A stretch of DNA of 64,000 bases, from assembly GCA_054601695.1 (NCBI GenBank), contig BAAHQB010000364.1, positions 1 to 64,000 on the forward strand. Reading direction: 5' to 3'. Origin of the DNA: Amorphochlora amoebiformis (lineage: Eukaryota; Cercozoa; Chlorarachniophyceae). This document shows, piece by piece, positions 39,250-63,904 of this stretch. Below the pieces are notes generated by a model, which saw nothing but the letters and a program-made list of their open reading frames with translations, did no database searches and had not been told where the DNA came from. The position numbers and the translations under genes were made by a program. The stretch's first letter is position 1; each line of letters opens with the position of its first letter.

Positions 39250-40890
39250 ATATATAATATATTTTTCAAATATGTATATATAGAGGATTAAATGCAGTTG
39301 ATTAACATTTGTCCCTCAGTGTCCCTATTTCTGTGTACTTATATTTCTTTGTGTATATCCTGCACAACAATTGATGTAAGCCTAAAGATGTAAACGCATG
39401 CGTACACGTGCGTTTTCACACAACCCACAAACCGTCACACACACAATCACATACACGCATAACCACGCGCAAACATAACAAAACACACAAGCACACATAC
39501 ACACAAACCACACATGCACAAGCACACAAGCACAAGCACCCGCGCACAAACACACACGCACAAACCGCGTAACCACGGTCGGCAACCAAAAAGGAAAAAT
39601 AGAAAAGAACTGGGGAAAAATCGACTCAAATCGCGTGCAAATAAGTTGAAGAACAGGCGAATGATCGACTAAAACAGATTTCTGCGGGGGGTTCCTTCGG
39701 CAGGGGTCTTCGGTGCAGGAGGATGGCGCCCGGGGAGATCCAGCAATGTCACAAGGCTTTTCGTGCCTCTCACAGGAGGCACTTGCTACCACATGCAAGC
39801 AACAATCCACACGCATCGGTTGGTTTTCGAAAGAGAACAGAGGTAGTTACTGATTCGACGTTGGTCCTGGCTACGCCCCCGCTCCCAGCCCCATCACTAC
39901 GCAAGGCAGAGCGCTAAATTCTTCCAACCCTACTGATCTATTTAATTATTCGGTATTCCGAAACACGCCAGAACGCGTGTCACGGGCCGTGTGACACTGT
40001 GAGTTGCCCGTAAGTTGCCCCGTAACCGTGATCAGCCGTTTCGGAAGTTCTCGATCCATGCACTATCCAATGATCCCTTCTTCATTAAAAACATTCGAAG
40101 AGTTTTTCCGAATCTATTAACTCCCCAGCCACGAGGACTTCGGATTAAAAATTTGAATAGGCCAGGTGTGTGCGATTGAGTGTATCAGCGGCTACCACCG
40201 CGCCACCGGATCAGTTCTCTCGAACACTCGACACCAAAAGTGATACCCATTAATGCCATTTGCTCCTAACAACTCAGTGCCTAAGGTTTTCACAAAATCA
40301 TTGATAAGCTTGAGGTCAGCTTTACCCACTGGTTAGTAGAGCTGGTTTGTTTGGCACCATTAAAGGCACATTTTAAAATCATAGACTACATCTAGTAGAT
40401 TAGACGCACTGTTAAGGTAACGTCTAGAACGTATCGGGCATGCAGATCATGATGACGCTAGATTCCAGAGCAATTGTATGTGTATGTTAATGTTAACCAC
40501 ACAGATAGTAAATTAATTTCTAGAATCTAGAGAATAGCTATAAGACTCATGACCTCTAGAACCTAGATTAAATGGCATACCCGGACCCGGCATCTCTATA
40601 ATTACTAGAAATAGAGCATAGGCGTGAGACTGTCTAGACTGTAACCAGCATATCATGCTGCAAATACGAAGTCTAGTAAGTTAGCTTAGAACTAGCTAGG
40701 TTAAGACTTCTCTAGTTCTAGTAGTTACATATGCCCTAGATTATCTAGATTATACTAGATCTTCTAGATTGTAGATCTAGCGCAACATAGATCTATAGTG
40801 GATGCCACACGATTTATTAGATTTAGTTACAGCTTACAACCACTTTAGTAGTACAACGGTCACATAATGCACATCTTCATATATATAGCG
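38997..40890. other. Intergenic: (TA)n, CA-rich tract and CTAG-rich stretch, no gene assigned
   Basis: 39040-39260 is TA microsatellite. 39400-39560 is CA/ACAC-rich. 39600-40380 is mixed unique sequence with no frame I trust. 40385-40930 again carries many CTAG and TCTAGA words. A - strand A-box-like GGTGGCGCGGTGGTAG near 40190-40210 could be an old tRNA-derived repeat head, but no clear B box follows. Confidence 0.45.
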
Positions 40891-40893
40891 TTT

Positions 40894-46650
<5,757 letters not shown>

Positions 46651-46675
46651 GATTCAACCTTCTTGCTAGCTGTCA

Positions 46676-46925
46676 CACATGCTTGTCACATCTCTCACTC
46701 ATGCTTGTCACGTCTGTCACACATGCTTGTCACATCTTCATGCTTGTCACGTCTGTCACACATGCTTGTCACATCTCTCACTCATGCTTGTCACGTCTGT
46801 CACACATGCTTGTCACATCTCTCACTCATGCTTGTCACGTCTGTCACACATGCTTGTCACATCTCTCACTCATGCTTGTCACGTCTGTCACATATGCTTG
46901 TCACATCTTTCACACATGGTTGTCT
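46676..46925. repeat. 22-base minisatellite with two alternating unit types
   Basis: Units of ATGCTTGTCACATCTCTCAC and ATGCTTGTCACGTCTGTCAC alternate for about eleven copies, giving a 44-base higher-order period. The last copies diverge toward ATATGCTTGTCACATC. No coding claim is made. Confidence 0.85.
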
Positions 46926-47039
46926 ACTATTTGTTGAATATCCAAGCATCTCTCTATCGGTGAAATATCCAAGCATCTCGATATCTGTCACAATGTGTAT
47001 CCAAGCAATCTCAATATCCTTCCCTTCACACATCCAACG

Positions 47040-47070
<31 letters not shown>

Positions 47071-47389
47071 TTCCATAATACACATACATATGTGCAACGG
47101 ATGCATAAGGCCTTACCATGGTGAGTGTCTTGGGGTGTATTCCATACGTTGGATGATGCAGGCTTGTGTATTGACTTGAAAATTGAGTTGTGAATTGCCT
47201 TGGGAATTGAGTTGTGAATTGACTTGATTTCATGCTTGCCCACTCCCGGAGGAGACAAACTCCTCAGTTGCCTTGAAACATATCACATTATGCTTATTTC
47301 CATAAATATGAGAGAGTATATACACATGTGTGTATGAATGGAGATGTGATGTATGTGTTATAAGTAGAGAGCAGTTGGGAGTGAATTCG

Positions 47390-47440
47390 TCTAACCCGAA
47401 CCCTAAGCCTAATCCTAACCCTAATCCTAACCCTAAATGA
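47390..47440. repeat. Short interstitial telomeric repeat (CCCTAA orientation)
   Basis: About eight imperfect units of CCTAA(C/T/G)CC occur at 47396-47438, in the same orientation as the terminal telomere. Degenerate units such as CCTAAGCC and CCTAATCC are mixed with canonical ones. Confidence 0.85.
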
Positions 47441-47599
47441 TAGGGAGAGGCGTTTAGAGAGCCAGATAACGGTAGAGACACAGAGATAACGAGAGAGCCA
47501 AATAGAGAAAGGGGAGAAAGAGAGAGACAAAGAGACTACTCTCGCACATATGTGTATTTCACTTGATAAATATATGTATGTATCTATCTATCCATCTAC

Positions 47600-47646
<47 letters not shown>

Positions 47647-47794
47647 CATGTACAAATATATAGCTACGATTTACATTATATATACACAGGTATATGTACA
47701 CATACATATGTGTATTGTTTTATACTTACTGTATATACACATACATATTGTTTAATAACATATTTACATAGAACATATCTATCTATCTACCTGC

Positions 47795-47843
<49 letters not shown>

Positions 47844-47867
47844 TTACATGTATATATATATATATAT

Positions 47868-47925
<58 letters not shown>

Positions 47926-47993
47926 TTATATATATATATAATATATATAGAGGGACACATTTTACACATGGGTATGGATATAAATTCAAGTGT

Positions 47994-48030
<37 letters not shown>

Positions 48031-48084
48031 ACATAAATAGCTCAAATATACAACGCATGTATACATTGAAAAATCTAAATAGAA

Positions 48085-48470
48085 AGTTTGTTGCGGCATC
48101 TGCAGAGAGGCAGAGATGCAAAGAGGCGGCGATGCAAAGAGGCAGAGATGCAAAGAGGCAGAGATGCACCTGCAGCTACGCAAGGCGATTGGGTTGATCG
48201 AGGTCTGGAAAACACATTAAGTTCACACACTCAAACACTACAAACACACCATAATCACACTCACTATCCCGATGGACCAATTCCCATTTTCCCAGTTTCC
48301 CAGCTTGACGATACATGCACGGCACGTGTCTTGGCACATGCACGACACATGCACGACACGTGTCTTGGCACATGCACGACACATGCACGACACGTGTCTT
48401 GGCACATGCACGGCACGTGTCTTGGCACACGTGTCTTGGCACATGCACGACACGTTTCTCAGCAAAGGTT
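48085..48470. repeat. Two adjacent minisatellites (18-base and 21-base units)
   Basis: 48098-48168 has ~18-base GAGGCAGAGATGCAAA units. 48310-48460 has ~21-base units of GCACATGCACGACACGTGTC with TTGG steps. On the - strand the first array abuts CTGCAG before GTGCATCTCTGCC, a donor-like site sharing the repeat unit, so it may be another junction-derived array. Confidence 0.7.
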
Positions 48471-48599
48471 GTTTTGACAAAGCATGTGCGTGACCTTGGG
48501 AGAGTTGGGCGCGCTAGAGGAGCGAGGTTTCTTTTGGAGCAAGGGGGAAGGGAACAAATTGCTTTCGGAGGGTAATGTTTGGGTTGGTTAAAGGTGGTT

Positions 48600-48850
48600 T
48601 TAAGATATTAAGGTTAGGGTTAGAGCGTCGGTTTAGGGCTAGAGATATATTTAGAGTGTATGTAGTAGGGTTAGGGTTAAGGTTAGGGTTTGTCTTGGGG
48701 TTAGAGTTGGATTTAGGGTTCGGATTACAGCTAAGAGTGATTAGGGTTAGGATTCAGGTTGTGAATAGGTAGGTAGAATGAAGTACGGTTAGGATTAGGG
48801 TTAGGGTTAGGGTTTGGGTTAGGGTTAGGTCAGCGTTAAGGATAGGTTTA
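48600..48850. repeat. Degenerate interstitial TTAGGG block
   Basis: TTAGGG and variants (TTAGAG, TTAAGG, TTGGGG) recur for ~240 bases in the G-rich orientation on the + strand, opposite to the terminal array. The best run is at 48788-48830. Confidence 0.85.
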
Positions 48851-48878
48851 AGGTGGTACGTATACAAGAAGGCATTAC

Positions 48879-49645
48879 CCTGGGCTGGTGATAGGCCACG
48901 AGAACTGCTTTGAAGGCGTTCCCTCCAAAAAAACCCCACCCTGGGCGGGACTCAAGGAAAAGTTTCCACTTGTTGAGGAAACAGAAAATGCACTGCTTTT
49001 GGATTCTGCCGCGAGCTTCATTGCGCTGGAGTGACTTTTCTTGGTTCCGAAGCCGAGTCCGAAGTCGAGATTCGCGGCTCCAGAGTTGAATTTATTTGTT
49101 CCAGCATCGATGTTAGTTCCAAAGTCGAATTCCTGTTGGGTTCCAGAGTCAAGTTTCTGGGTTCCGAAGTCGAATTCCTGGGTTTCAAGGTCTGATTTCT
49201 GGGTTCCAAAGTCAAATTTCTGAGTTCCAAGGTCAAAATCCTGCTGAGTTCCAGGGTCGAGTTTCTGGGTTCCGAAGTCGAGTTTCTGAGTTCCAAAATC
49301 CATGTTTTGACTTCCAAAGTCTAGCCCTTCCTGATTAGCAGAGTTGAGCTTCTGGGTTCCAAAGTCGAATTTCTGGGTTCCAAGGTCGGATTTCTGGATT
49401 CCAAAGTCAAATTTCTGAGTTCCAAGGTCATAATCTTGTCCAGGGTCGAGTTTCTGGCCGAAGTCGAGTTTCTGGGTTCCAAAGTCCATGTTTTGGTTTC
49501 CTCCTAAGTCTAGCCCTTCCTGATTAGCAGAGTTGAGCTTCTGGGTTCCGAAGTGGAGTCCAGAGTCAATGTTTTGGGCTTCAAAACCTGAGTCCGGTCC
49601 AAAGTTCCACGTTCCGAAATCCTGGGGTTTTTCGGTTCCGAAGTC
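48879..49645 (-). CDS. Exon encoding an FG-repeat, low-complexity protein (partial gene)
   Basis: The exon starts after TGTGTAG at 49645 in phase 0 and is open for 255 codons to a GTAATG donor after 48879 (phase 2). It encodes about 30 degenerate units of the form (D/N)FGTQK(L/F)D, DLGTQK and GTQQDFD. It ends in AAESKSSAFSVSSTSGNF. Dense FG dipeptides with polar and acidic spacers recall FG-nucleoporin or other phase-separating proteins. The acidic spacing is unusual for nucleoporins, so the assignment is tentative. The DNA is a ~24-30-base minisatellite. Flanking exons were not found with confidence. Confidence 0.5.
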
Positions 49646-49649
49646 CTAC

Positions 49650-51589
<1,940 letters not shown>

Positions 51590-51592
<3 letters not shown>

Positions 51593-51860
51593 GTAGAGCT
51601 AGCGCGGAATCCATAGTTAGTTAACTACGCGGCGGCTGGCTAGACTACCGTCAGTTCCTTAGAGTATACGAGTAGTAGCACAATACTCGGAACCCAGGAA
51701 ATTCTCGGAACCCATATGGTTTTGGAGGAAGAAAGGAAGAAAGGAAGTACCTAACTACCGCTGACTACCGCACAAAGTTATCAATAATCATTCGTCATAA
51801 TCCAAACGGACTTGAATCCAAATCTGAACTACCATCTACTATGCCACTGCGCTAACAATA
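51590..51860 (-). mobile_element. tRNA-derived SINE copy with ~250-base body
   Basis: The - strand head is TGTTAGCGCAGTGGCATAGT (A-box region, 51857 leftwards), then a B-box-like TTTGGATTCAAGTCCGTTTG. The body runs towards 51590 and contains GGTAGTCAGCGGTAGTTAGG and CTCGGAACCC repeats. (TA)n lies on both sides. Confidence 0.55.
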
Positions 51861-51866
51861 CATATA

Positions 51867-51905
<39 letters not shown>

Positions 51906-52198
51906 TACATATTATATAGATATTATATATAATGTATTTATGCATTGTATATGCAGTATAATGCATAACCTTGTTGATAGAGCCTTTCGAATAAACCAAC
52001 CTATAACAAATATTGTATGCATTGTGCTGTATTTACAAATAGCATATGCATTGTGCTGTATTTACAAATATCATATGCATAATGCTCTATTTACAATTGT
52101 GTTGTATTTACAAATGTCATATGCTATGCATTTGTTCTATTTACAAATATCATATGCATACGATGTATCCAAAAAAAAAAAGAAAAGTTTACACATAA

Positions 52199-52277
<79 letters not shown>

Positions 52278-52448
52278 CAAACAAATATTTAAATATATTG
52301 ACATTGATATATATGTATACATATATATATATATATATAAATATACATGCTTATATATATACAATTATAACATCAGTCAGTCTAGCAAACATATAAAAAG
52401 TTGTCAACACACGACACGTGCCTTGTTTGATCCTTGGCATCCATAGAC

Positions 52449-52796
52449 CACCTAGACCCCCAGCTTTCCCGACCCCCATCGTCTTCAACCCCCTTCCCAC
52501 GGCCCCCAAAACCCTTTCCACGGCCCCAAAAACCCTTTCCACGGCCCCCAAAACCGTTTCCACGGCCCCCCAAACCACCCTTTCCACGCCCCCTCAAACC
52601 ACCCCTTCCACGCCCCCTCAAACCACCCCTTCCACGCCCCCTCAAACCACCCTTTCCACGGCCCCCAAAAGCAGCCTTTCCAGTCGTGGGTAAGCCCTTG
52701 TTAGGAGCGCCATATCCCCACCCAACAACCTGCCCGTGGGGTTGATGTACGCCTTTCCCATGACCTAATTTGGACCAATAACTCATACCAAGAACA
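52449..52796 (-). CDS. Exon encoding an RGG-box (Gly/Arg-rich) protein (partial gene)
   Basis: After an acceptor GAGGCAG at 52797 the frame runs through MSYWSKLGHGKG and about eight units like GRGKGGLRGRG. The last units carry FGGRGKGF, followed by DDGGRESWGS near 52455. RGG boxes occur at the C-termini of RNA-binding proteins such as LSm4, fibrillarin and nucleolin. Start, upstream exons and the 3' end are unresolved. The coding DNA is a 24-base minisatellite, so its length may vary. The opposite-strand frame (Pro-Arg-Pro) is judged a shadow because it lacks start and splice context. Confidence 0.45.
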
Positions 52797-52799
52797 CTG

Positions 52800-53005
52800 C
52801 CTCAGAGGAGAGGGAGAGAAAAGAGAAGGAGAGGGAGAGGGAGAGGGAGAGGGAGAGGAGAGGGAGAGGGAGAGGGAGAGGGATAGGGAGACGGAGAGAG
52901 AGGAGAGAGGAGAGAGTAGAGAGGAGAGAGAGGAAAAAAGGACAGAAGAGGGTAAGAAAACTAGGAATCTATTTTCGAGAGGAGAGGGCACGCGAGAGGG
53001 TGTGG
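52800..53005. repeat. GAGAGG/GGGAGA purine tract
   Basis: About 190 bases of AGAGGGAGAGGG-type sequence lie directly upstream (on the - strand) of the RGG exon acceptor, giving an unusually long polypyrimidine stretch before that splice site. Confidence 0.8.
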
Positions 53006-53324
53006 GGGAGAGAAGAATTATTGTGTTGTGTTCCGCATGCTTAGAGTTATGCATCGCTGGATTTCCTCGCCTGTTTTTAAGTCGTCATGAGGGTGAGCGC
53101 GCACGTGAGCGCGTGGATGGGCGTGTGTTTTCGTCCAAGTTTTCGCTAAGTCGTAAAGACCCGCCATGAGAACCCGTATCCCTTTGAGCTGATTCGGTGT
53201 TATTCGATTGTACTTTTCAATTTTTGCTTTTAGGTTTTGATTTTGTATGAATCTTGAGTGTTGTGTTTGTTGTAACACATCACTCGAGTGGTGTATGGGC
53301 ATGTATATGTCATGTGCATGTAGA

Positions 53325-53510
53325 TCTTCGTCAACCTTATTGGTATGGGTTCAAACCTCTTTGTCAACCTTATTGCTATGGGTCATACCTCTTTGTCAAC
53401 CTTATGCTATGGGTCATACCTCTTTGTCAACCGTATTTCTATTGGTCATACCTCTTTTTCCACCGTACTGCTATAGTCATACCTTTTTGTCAACTTTATT
53501 GGTATAGGGT

Positions 53511-53512
<2 letters not shown>
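53325..53512. repeat. ~30-base minisatellite (CTTTGTCAACCTTATTGCTATGG)
   Basis: Six units of TTTGTCAACCTTATTGCTAT plus GGTCATACCT are seen, with base changes in later copies. It is followed by a CA run and (TA)n. No coding frame is supported. Confidence 0.8.
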
Positions 53513-53549
<37 letters not shown>

Positions 53550-53596
53550 TTGTATATACTCGTATATACAGACAAGACAAGTCCTGGATGATGAGA

Positions 53597-53645
<49 letters not shown>

Positions 53646-53691
53646 TCGTATATACACACCGGACAAGTCCTGGATGACCTGGATGATGAGA

Positions 53692-53740
<49 letters not shown>

Positions 53741-53843
53741 TATATATACATATATGTATATATATATATATAGAAACATCTCATCATCCAGGACTTGTCC
53801 GGTCTGTATATACGAGTGTATATTATATATTATATATATATAT

Positions 53844-53895
<52 letters not shown>

Positions 53896-53946
53896 TCATT
53901 CAGATCGAACAAGTCCTGGACGATAAGAAATTTCTATATATATATA

Positions 53947-53998
<52 letters not shown>

Positions 53999-54070
53999 AA
54001 ATATATATATATATATACTCGTATATACAGACCGGACAAGTCCTGGAAGATGAGATATTTCTCGTGCTCT
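53550..54070. repeat. Cluster of five ~55-base elements, one inverted, separated by (TA)n
   Basis: Copies of GACAAGTCCTGGATGATGAG plus ATATTTCTATA, preceded by ACTCGTATATACAGAC, occur near 53560, 53645, 53895 and 54017 on the + strand. One inverted copy lies at 53770-53822. The inverted copy can pair with its neighbours over about 50 bases and form a large cruciform. Confidence 0.75.
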
Positions 54071-54094
54071 CAACAGAGTATGTTTTTATATATA

Positions 54095-54143
<49 letters not shown>

Positions 54144-54220
54144 TGTATATGTTATGTATTTATACATGTAAATATATGTGCATATACGAATATAGTATGG
54201 TGTATTATATACATATGTAC

Positions 54221-54267
<47 letters not shown>

Positions 54268-54297
54268 CATATATTAGCCCAAAAAACACTACTATGA

Positions 54298-54580
54298 GTA
54301 GGGTTAGGATTAGGGTAATGGTTTGCGTTAAGGTTCGTGTTAATATTAGGGTTGATTTTGGGTTACGGTTAGGGTTAGGGTTAGGGTTAGGGTTAGGGTT
54401 AGGCTAGGGTAAGGTTGGGGTTAGGGTTAGGGTTACTAAGACCAATTAAGTCTTGAATTGTACTGGGGATTAGATGAGGGTTAGATTTAGGGTTAGGGTT
54501 AGGGTTAGGGTTAGGGTTAGGGTTAGGGTTAGGGTTAATGTTATGGTTAGGTTTAGGGTTAGGATTACTGTGTTTCGGTT
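54298..54580. repeat. Interstitial TTAGGG block
   Basis: Two nearly perfect runs (54366-54400 and 54487-54536) lie within ~280 bases of variant TTAGGG/TTAGGT sequence, G-rich on the + strand. It is surrounded by (TA)n. Confidence 0.9.
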
Positions 54581-54699
54581 AGTGATGGGTGTTTGGTAAG
54601 GTTGTTGGTTTGCGTGATATATAATATAAAATATACCTCTTTGTGAAGATTACTCACCGAAGCACACGTGTCCACCTTGTTGCTTTCTACTGACCCCTA

Positions 54700-56610
<1,911 letters not shown>

Positions 56611-56689
56611 ATATCAGAACAATACTCGCTTTTGAAATGAAACCCTAGCAACCTTTGTAAGGCCTTCCACGTCCACTTGGATTCCGACC

Positions 56690-57090
56690 TAGACTTGGAT
56701 TCCGAACTAGACTTGGATTCCGAACTAGACTTGGATTCCGAACTAGACTTGGATTCCGAACTAGACTTGGATTCCGAACTAGACTTGGATTCCGACCTAG
56801 ACGCCGCGCTCAATTTCGCTTCCGCTTCCGCTTTCGGTTTCGTTTTGCTTTTCAGTTTCGATTTCAATTTCGATATCGATTTGAATTTGGATTTGAATTT
56901 GGACTTGGGGTGGTCGTGGGGTTGAGAAGGGGGATGAGACAAATCGCACGAGCTCTCATTCTTGTCATCCTAGAATGCATATACACCGTATCTCATTCTT
57001 ATCATCCTAGGGTACATATCAAGTGTATATGTATAAAGCATGTATCAAATTCGTATCATCCTAGAATACATATCAAGTGTATATATATAG

Positions 57091-57095
<5 letters not shown>
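56690..57095. repeat. 18-base and ~50-base tandem repeats
   Basis: 56694-56800 has six 18-base units (GACTTGGATTCCGAACTA), then degenerate TTCGATTTCAATTTCG-type units to 56915. 56955-57090 has three ~50-base units containing ATTCTTATCATCCTAG. On the - strand the first array is open as Ser-Glu-Ser-Lys repeats (MSHPPSQPHD start near 56942), which could be a low-complexity exon but has no supported partners. Confidence 0.6.
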
Positions 57096-57126
<31 letters not shown>

Positions 57127-57245
57127 GTTCGTGTGTGTACATTAAAATATGTATTAATATAGAAATATGAATACAGTTACAATATTAAATATATATATGA
57201 ATACATATATATATATATATATATAAATATATATATTATATATAT

Positions 57246-57316
<71 letters not shown>

Positions 57317-57401
57317 GTATATGTGTATACAATATGTTACATATGGTACACACATAATATATAAATATTTATCTGTACATGCGTGCATTGATGAGTTGGT
57401 T

Positions 57402-57969
<568 letters not shown>

Positions 57970-58339
57970 CTTCACAAAACACATGTATATACACGTGTAA
58001 AACTGTTGTGAAATGTATATTTACATGACTAGAGACGGTGGACTGAAGGAAGTGAGTGGTTCAAGAGGGAGACAGCGATGATATATAATATATATATATA
58101 GGTATATGCAAGAGGAGCACAAGAAAAACAACACTCGGAGAACGGGACAGGCTAGGAGGGCGTGAGCGAGTGAATATATGCTGGTGGGAAGGATGTGATT
58201 GACTATTACGGAAAAGGTATTCGACTATTTGCCCGCGCTAGGCGTGTATGTTTGTAGAAATATATGATTGAAAGATATACAGAACAACAACTATAGATAC
58301 TGAAACACACCAGCAACCAAAGCATCCATATATGTGTAC

Positions 58340-58465
58340 ATATCTTATCATCTTTCCAAAAACACACTCTCGGTTGACAAACAGACCGACAGAAATATGC
58401 GATTTCTCACCCAACAGTAAGGCCGTTTTCCCACTTCCAAGGGTACGAACACCCGTCCTGGGTAA
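58340..58465 (-). CDS. Possible exon with a GSGKT motif
   Basis: After a TTACCCAG acceptor near 58460 a frame reads GVRTLGSGKTALLLGEK, then HISVGLFVNRECVFGKM, before a TAT/GTACAC donor-like site. The GSGKT is P-loop-like, but the residue five before GK is Arg and not Gly/Ala. It may belong upstream of the gene end at 57969-57402, although the best donor does not fix the phase. Confidence 0.2.
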
Positions 58466-59089
58466 CGTTAAATATATTCTCCGACATTCACTCCTAGAAG
58501 GGGGGGGGGGGGTCCGCCGGGTCGTCGGCAAGTTCCAGGAGTGTGAAATTTGTGAACTTTTTTTTGGGCAAAAACGTAAATTCTGGGATAATTCGGGACA
58601 TCTCTGGGACAATCCTGTATTTTGTGATGATCTTGTGACGTTGCGTTTTGTCACATCATCTGAGTTGTGAAGTTGCTCAATATCACGCAGTTGCGATGGG
58701 AAAGTTCGAGGAACGAATACCTACCCACCCGCACGTGGCAGAATCCGTCTATTGAGCGCACAAAGTGGTACGTAGTGAGGAAGAACGAAGGGGGGGGGGT
58801 TGAGGGGGATGAACTAAACCCAAAAAGCTGGAGAGAGGGGGAAGGTTAATGGTCAGAAAAATTTCGGGAGGGGATTGGTGGTTGGTTTATGAGAATGGGC
58901 ACATTTTACCGGATTCGCGGGCCCTAATCCAAAGCCAAAACCGTAACCTCAGGTGAATAATGGGTTTTTGGCGCGTTGTTCTGGGAATCGGGGTTGGGGT
59001 TGGGGTAGTGAGGGCCTTAGGGAGTGTCAAGAACGCCTTTGCAACACAACATGTGTCCAGGTGTCATTGATATCAATGGAACAAAATAG

Positions 59090-59900
<811 letters not shown>

Positions 59901-59924
59901 GTTAGAGCATCAACACAGCTAGAT

Positions 59925-60159
59925 AGATGCGGCGAGATTAGAAGATATCAATACAGTGCGGCAGAGTTGCGATAGGTATGCCCGAGATCGCTAGAGATCC
60001 CGGAGATTTCTCGGAGATTGCCTTGACTGTAATGCCGGGTAGTACCCACAGAACGTGATTTCAAACCATGTCACGCTTCCAGACTCTTCCGAAGATTCTT
60101 TTAATCCAAACGGACTTGAATCGAACTCTTGACTACCATCCACTATACCACTGCGCTAG

Positions 60160-60162
<3 letters not shown>
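59925..60162 (-). mobile_element. Best-preserved tRNA-derived SINE copy
   Basis: On the - strand the head reads GCTAGCGCAGTGGTATAGTG (A box 60159-60149), then GAGTTCGATTCAAGTCCGTT (B box GTTCGATTC at 60126-60118), spaced as in tRNA genes. The body continues through GGATTAAAAGAATC towards about 59925 and contains CGGAGATTTCTCGGAGATT-like repeats on the + strand. (TA)n directly adjoins the 5' end. Confidence 0.65.
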
Positions 60163-60233
<71 letters not shown>

Positions 60234-60315
60234 ATATATATATATATATATATACATATTTTTATATATAACACTCACTTGCATGTTTATATACATATAA
60301 ATATATGTATGTATT

Positions 60316-60346
<31 letters not shown>

Positions 60347-60501
60347 AACATATATAGACATTAAATATATCATATCTTTTACATATATTATATAATATAT
60401 ATATATATATATTATATATATATATATATATATTATATATGTATATGTATGTATGTATATATATATATATATATATATAAATATACATATATACAATATA
60501 T

Positions 60502-60543
<42 letters not shown>

Positions 60544-60611
60544 TAATATAATATATTTATATATATCACATAGTGAAACGAAACAAAAACATTCTTAAAT
60601 TAACCTTCCAG

Positions 60612-60880
60612 AAGGTTTGAGTTCGTATCTATGGAATCCGAAAAGAGGGGCCGATTAATTAAGCTCAGGTTAATACATCATACAAAACTACATTAATATT
60701 TTCACAAATTCTAATACACCCACATAGTCACCGGTAGGATATATACGTGTATTTTAAGCCCATGAGAGGTAATATTCGTGTAATTGTAAATACATTAGAG
60801 AGGTTTGTTTAAAAGACGCCAAGAGACTGTTCGAGATCATAGATACAGAGCGTCAAAGACTATCCGAATACCTCGTTTGG
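60612..60880 (+). CDS. Candidate exons of an unidentified + strand gene
   Basis: 60612-60668 (acceptor CTTCCAG, donor GTTAAT) can encode RFEFVSMESEKRGRLIKL. 60816-60880 (acceptor AAAAG, donor GTAATA) can encode AKRLFEIIDTERQRLSEYLV. Both look helical. Their phases do not join directly (two bases out, one base in), so an exon is missing or a border is wrong. Confidence 0.3.
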
Positions 60881-60989
60881 GTAATATCAACTACCCCACT
60901 CTCAATCTCTCTTTTCCCCTCTCTTTCTTTTCCCCTCTCTTTCTTTCTTTTCCCCTCTCTTTCTCTCTATCTGTAGCAAGATAAAGATA

Positions 60990-61603
60990 TTGAGATATAA
61001 ACAGGTTAGAAGGATACAGACATTGATGTATAAATAGATTAGAAGGATAAAGACATTTAGGTATAAACAGGTTAGAAGGATACAGACATTAATATATAAA
61101 TAGATTAGAAGGATAAAGACATTTAGGTATAAACAGGTTAGAAGGATACAGACATTGATATATAAATAGATTAGAAGGATAAAGACATTTAGGTATAAAC
61201 AGGTTAGAAAGATAAGGACATTGATGTATAAATAGATTAGAAGGATAAAGACATTTAGGTATAAACAGGTTAGAAGGATACAGACATTAATATATAAATA
61301 GATTAGAAGGATAAAGACATTTAGGTATAAACAGGTTAGAAGGATACAGATATTGATATATAAATAGATTAAAAGGATAAAGACATTTAGGTATAAACAG
61401 GTTAGAAGGATACAGATATTGATATATAAATAGATTAGAAGGATAAAGACATTTAGGTATAAACAGGTTAGAAGGATACAGATATTGATATATAAATAGA
61501 TTAAAAGGATAAAGACATTTAGGTATAAACAGGTTAGAAGGATACAGATATTGATATATAAATAGATTAGAAGGATAAAGACATTTAGGTAAAAACAGGT
61601 TAG

Positions 61604-61615
<12 letters not shown>
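60990..61615 (+). repeat. 33/66-base minisatellite ending at an exon start
   Basis: Two 33-base unit types (AGGATAAAGACATTTAGGTA... and AGGATACAGATATTGATATA...) alternate as a 66-base period for about nine rounds. The final GGTTAG, AAAGATAAGGACATTGA is the acceptor and first bases of the candidate exon 61604-61668. The first unit follows a pyrimidine tract and CTGTAG at 60905-60976. Confidence 0.8.
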
Positions 61616-63427
<1,812 letters not shown>

Positions 63428-63432
63428 GTATA

Positions 63433-63487
<55 letters not shown>

Positions 63488-63488
63488 A

Positions 63489-63536
<48 letters not shown>

Positions 63537-63591
63537 GATAATATATACATATATTTGTATATATATCATAGATATATATGCATATATTCAC

Positions 63592-63642
<51 letters not shown>

Positions 63643-63679
63643 TATATCGTGTATGTAAATATTACCACAGCATATTGTA

Positions 63680-63725
63680 AGTGATGTTTTGATTATGTTA
63701 TGTCCTTATAATTAATAATTATGAA

Positions 63726-63799
<74 letters not shown>

Positions 63800-63868
63800 A
63801 TATGTTTTGATTATGTTATGTACTTAATGTTCACACTCTTATTAATTTAACAATTATAAATTTATACA

Positions 63869-63904
<36 letters not shown>

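Noticed and set aside
39382-39816. 144-residue Cys/Val-rich - strand frame
   Set aside because: Half of it translates a CA-rich tract and the rest shows no splice or domain support.
46676-46925. CRISPR-like regular array
   Set aside because: The 22-base units are directly contiguous with no unique spacers, and the context is eukaryotic; it is a minisatellite. The same applies to 35408-35545, 53325-53512 and 60990-61615.
52418-52745. Pro/Arg-rich + strand frame opposite the RGG exon
   Set aside because: It is the shadow of the Gly/Arg frame; the - strand frame has an ATG, an acceptor and non-repeat flanks.
60100-60162. A functional tRNA gene
   Set aside because: A and B boxes are present, but no complete acceptor stem, anticodon arm or 3' end can be folded, and related diverged copies exist; a tRNA-derived SINE explains it better.
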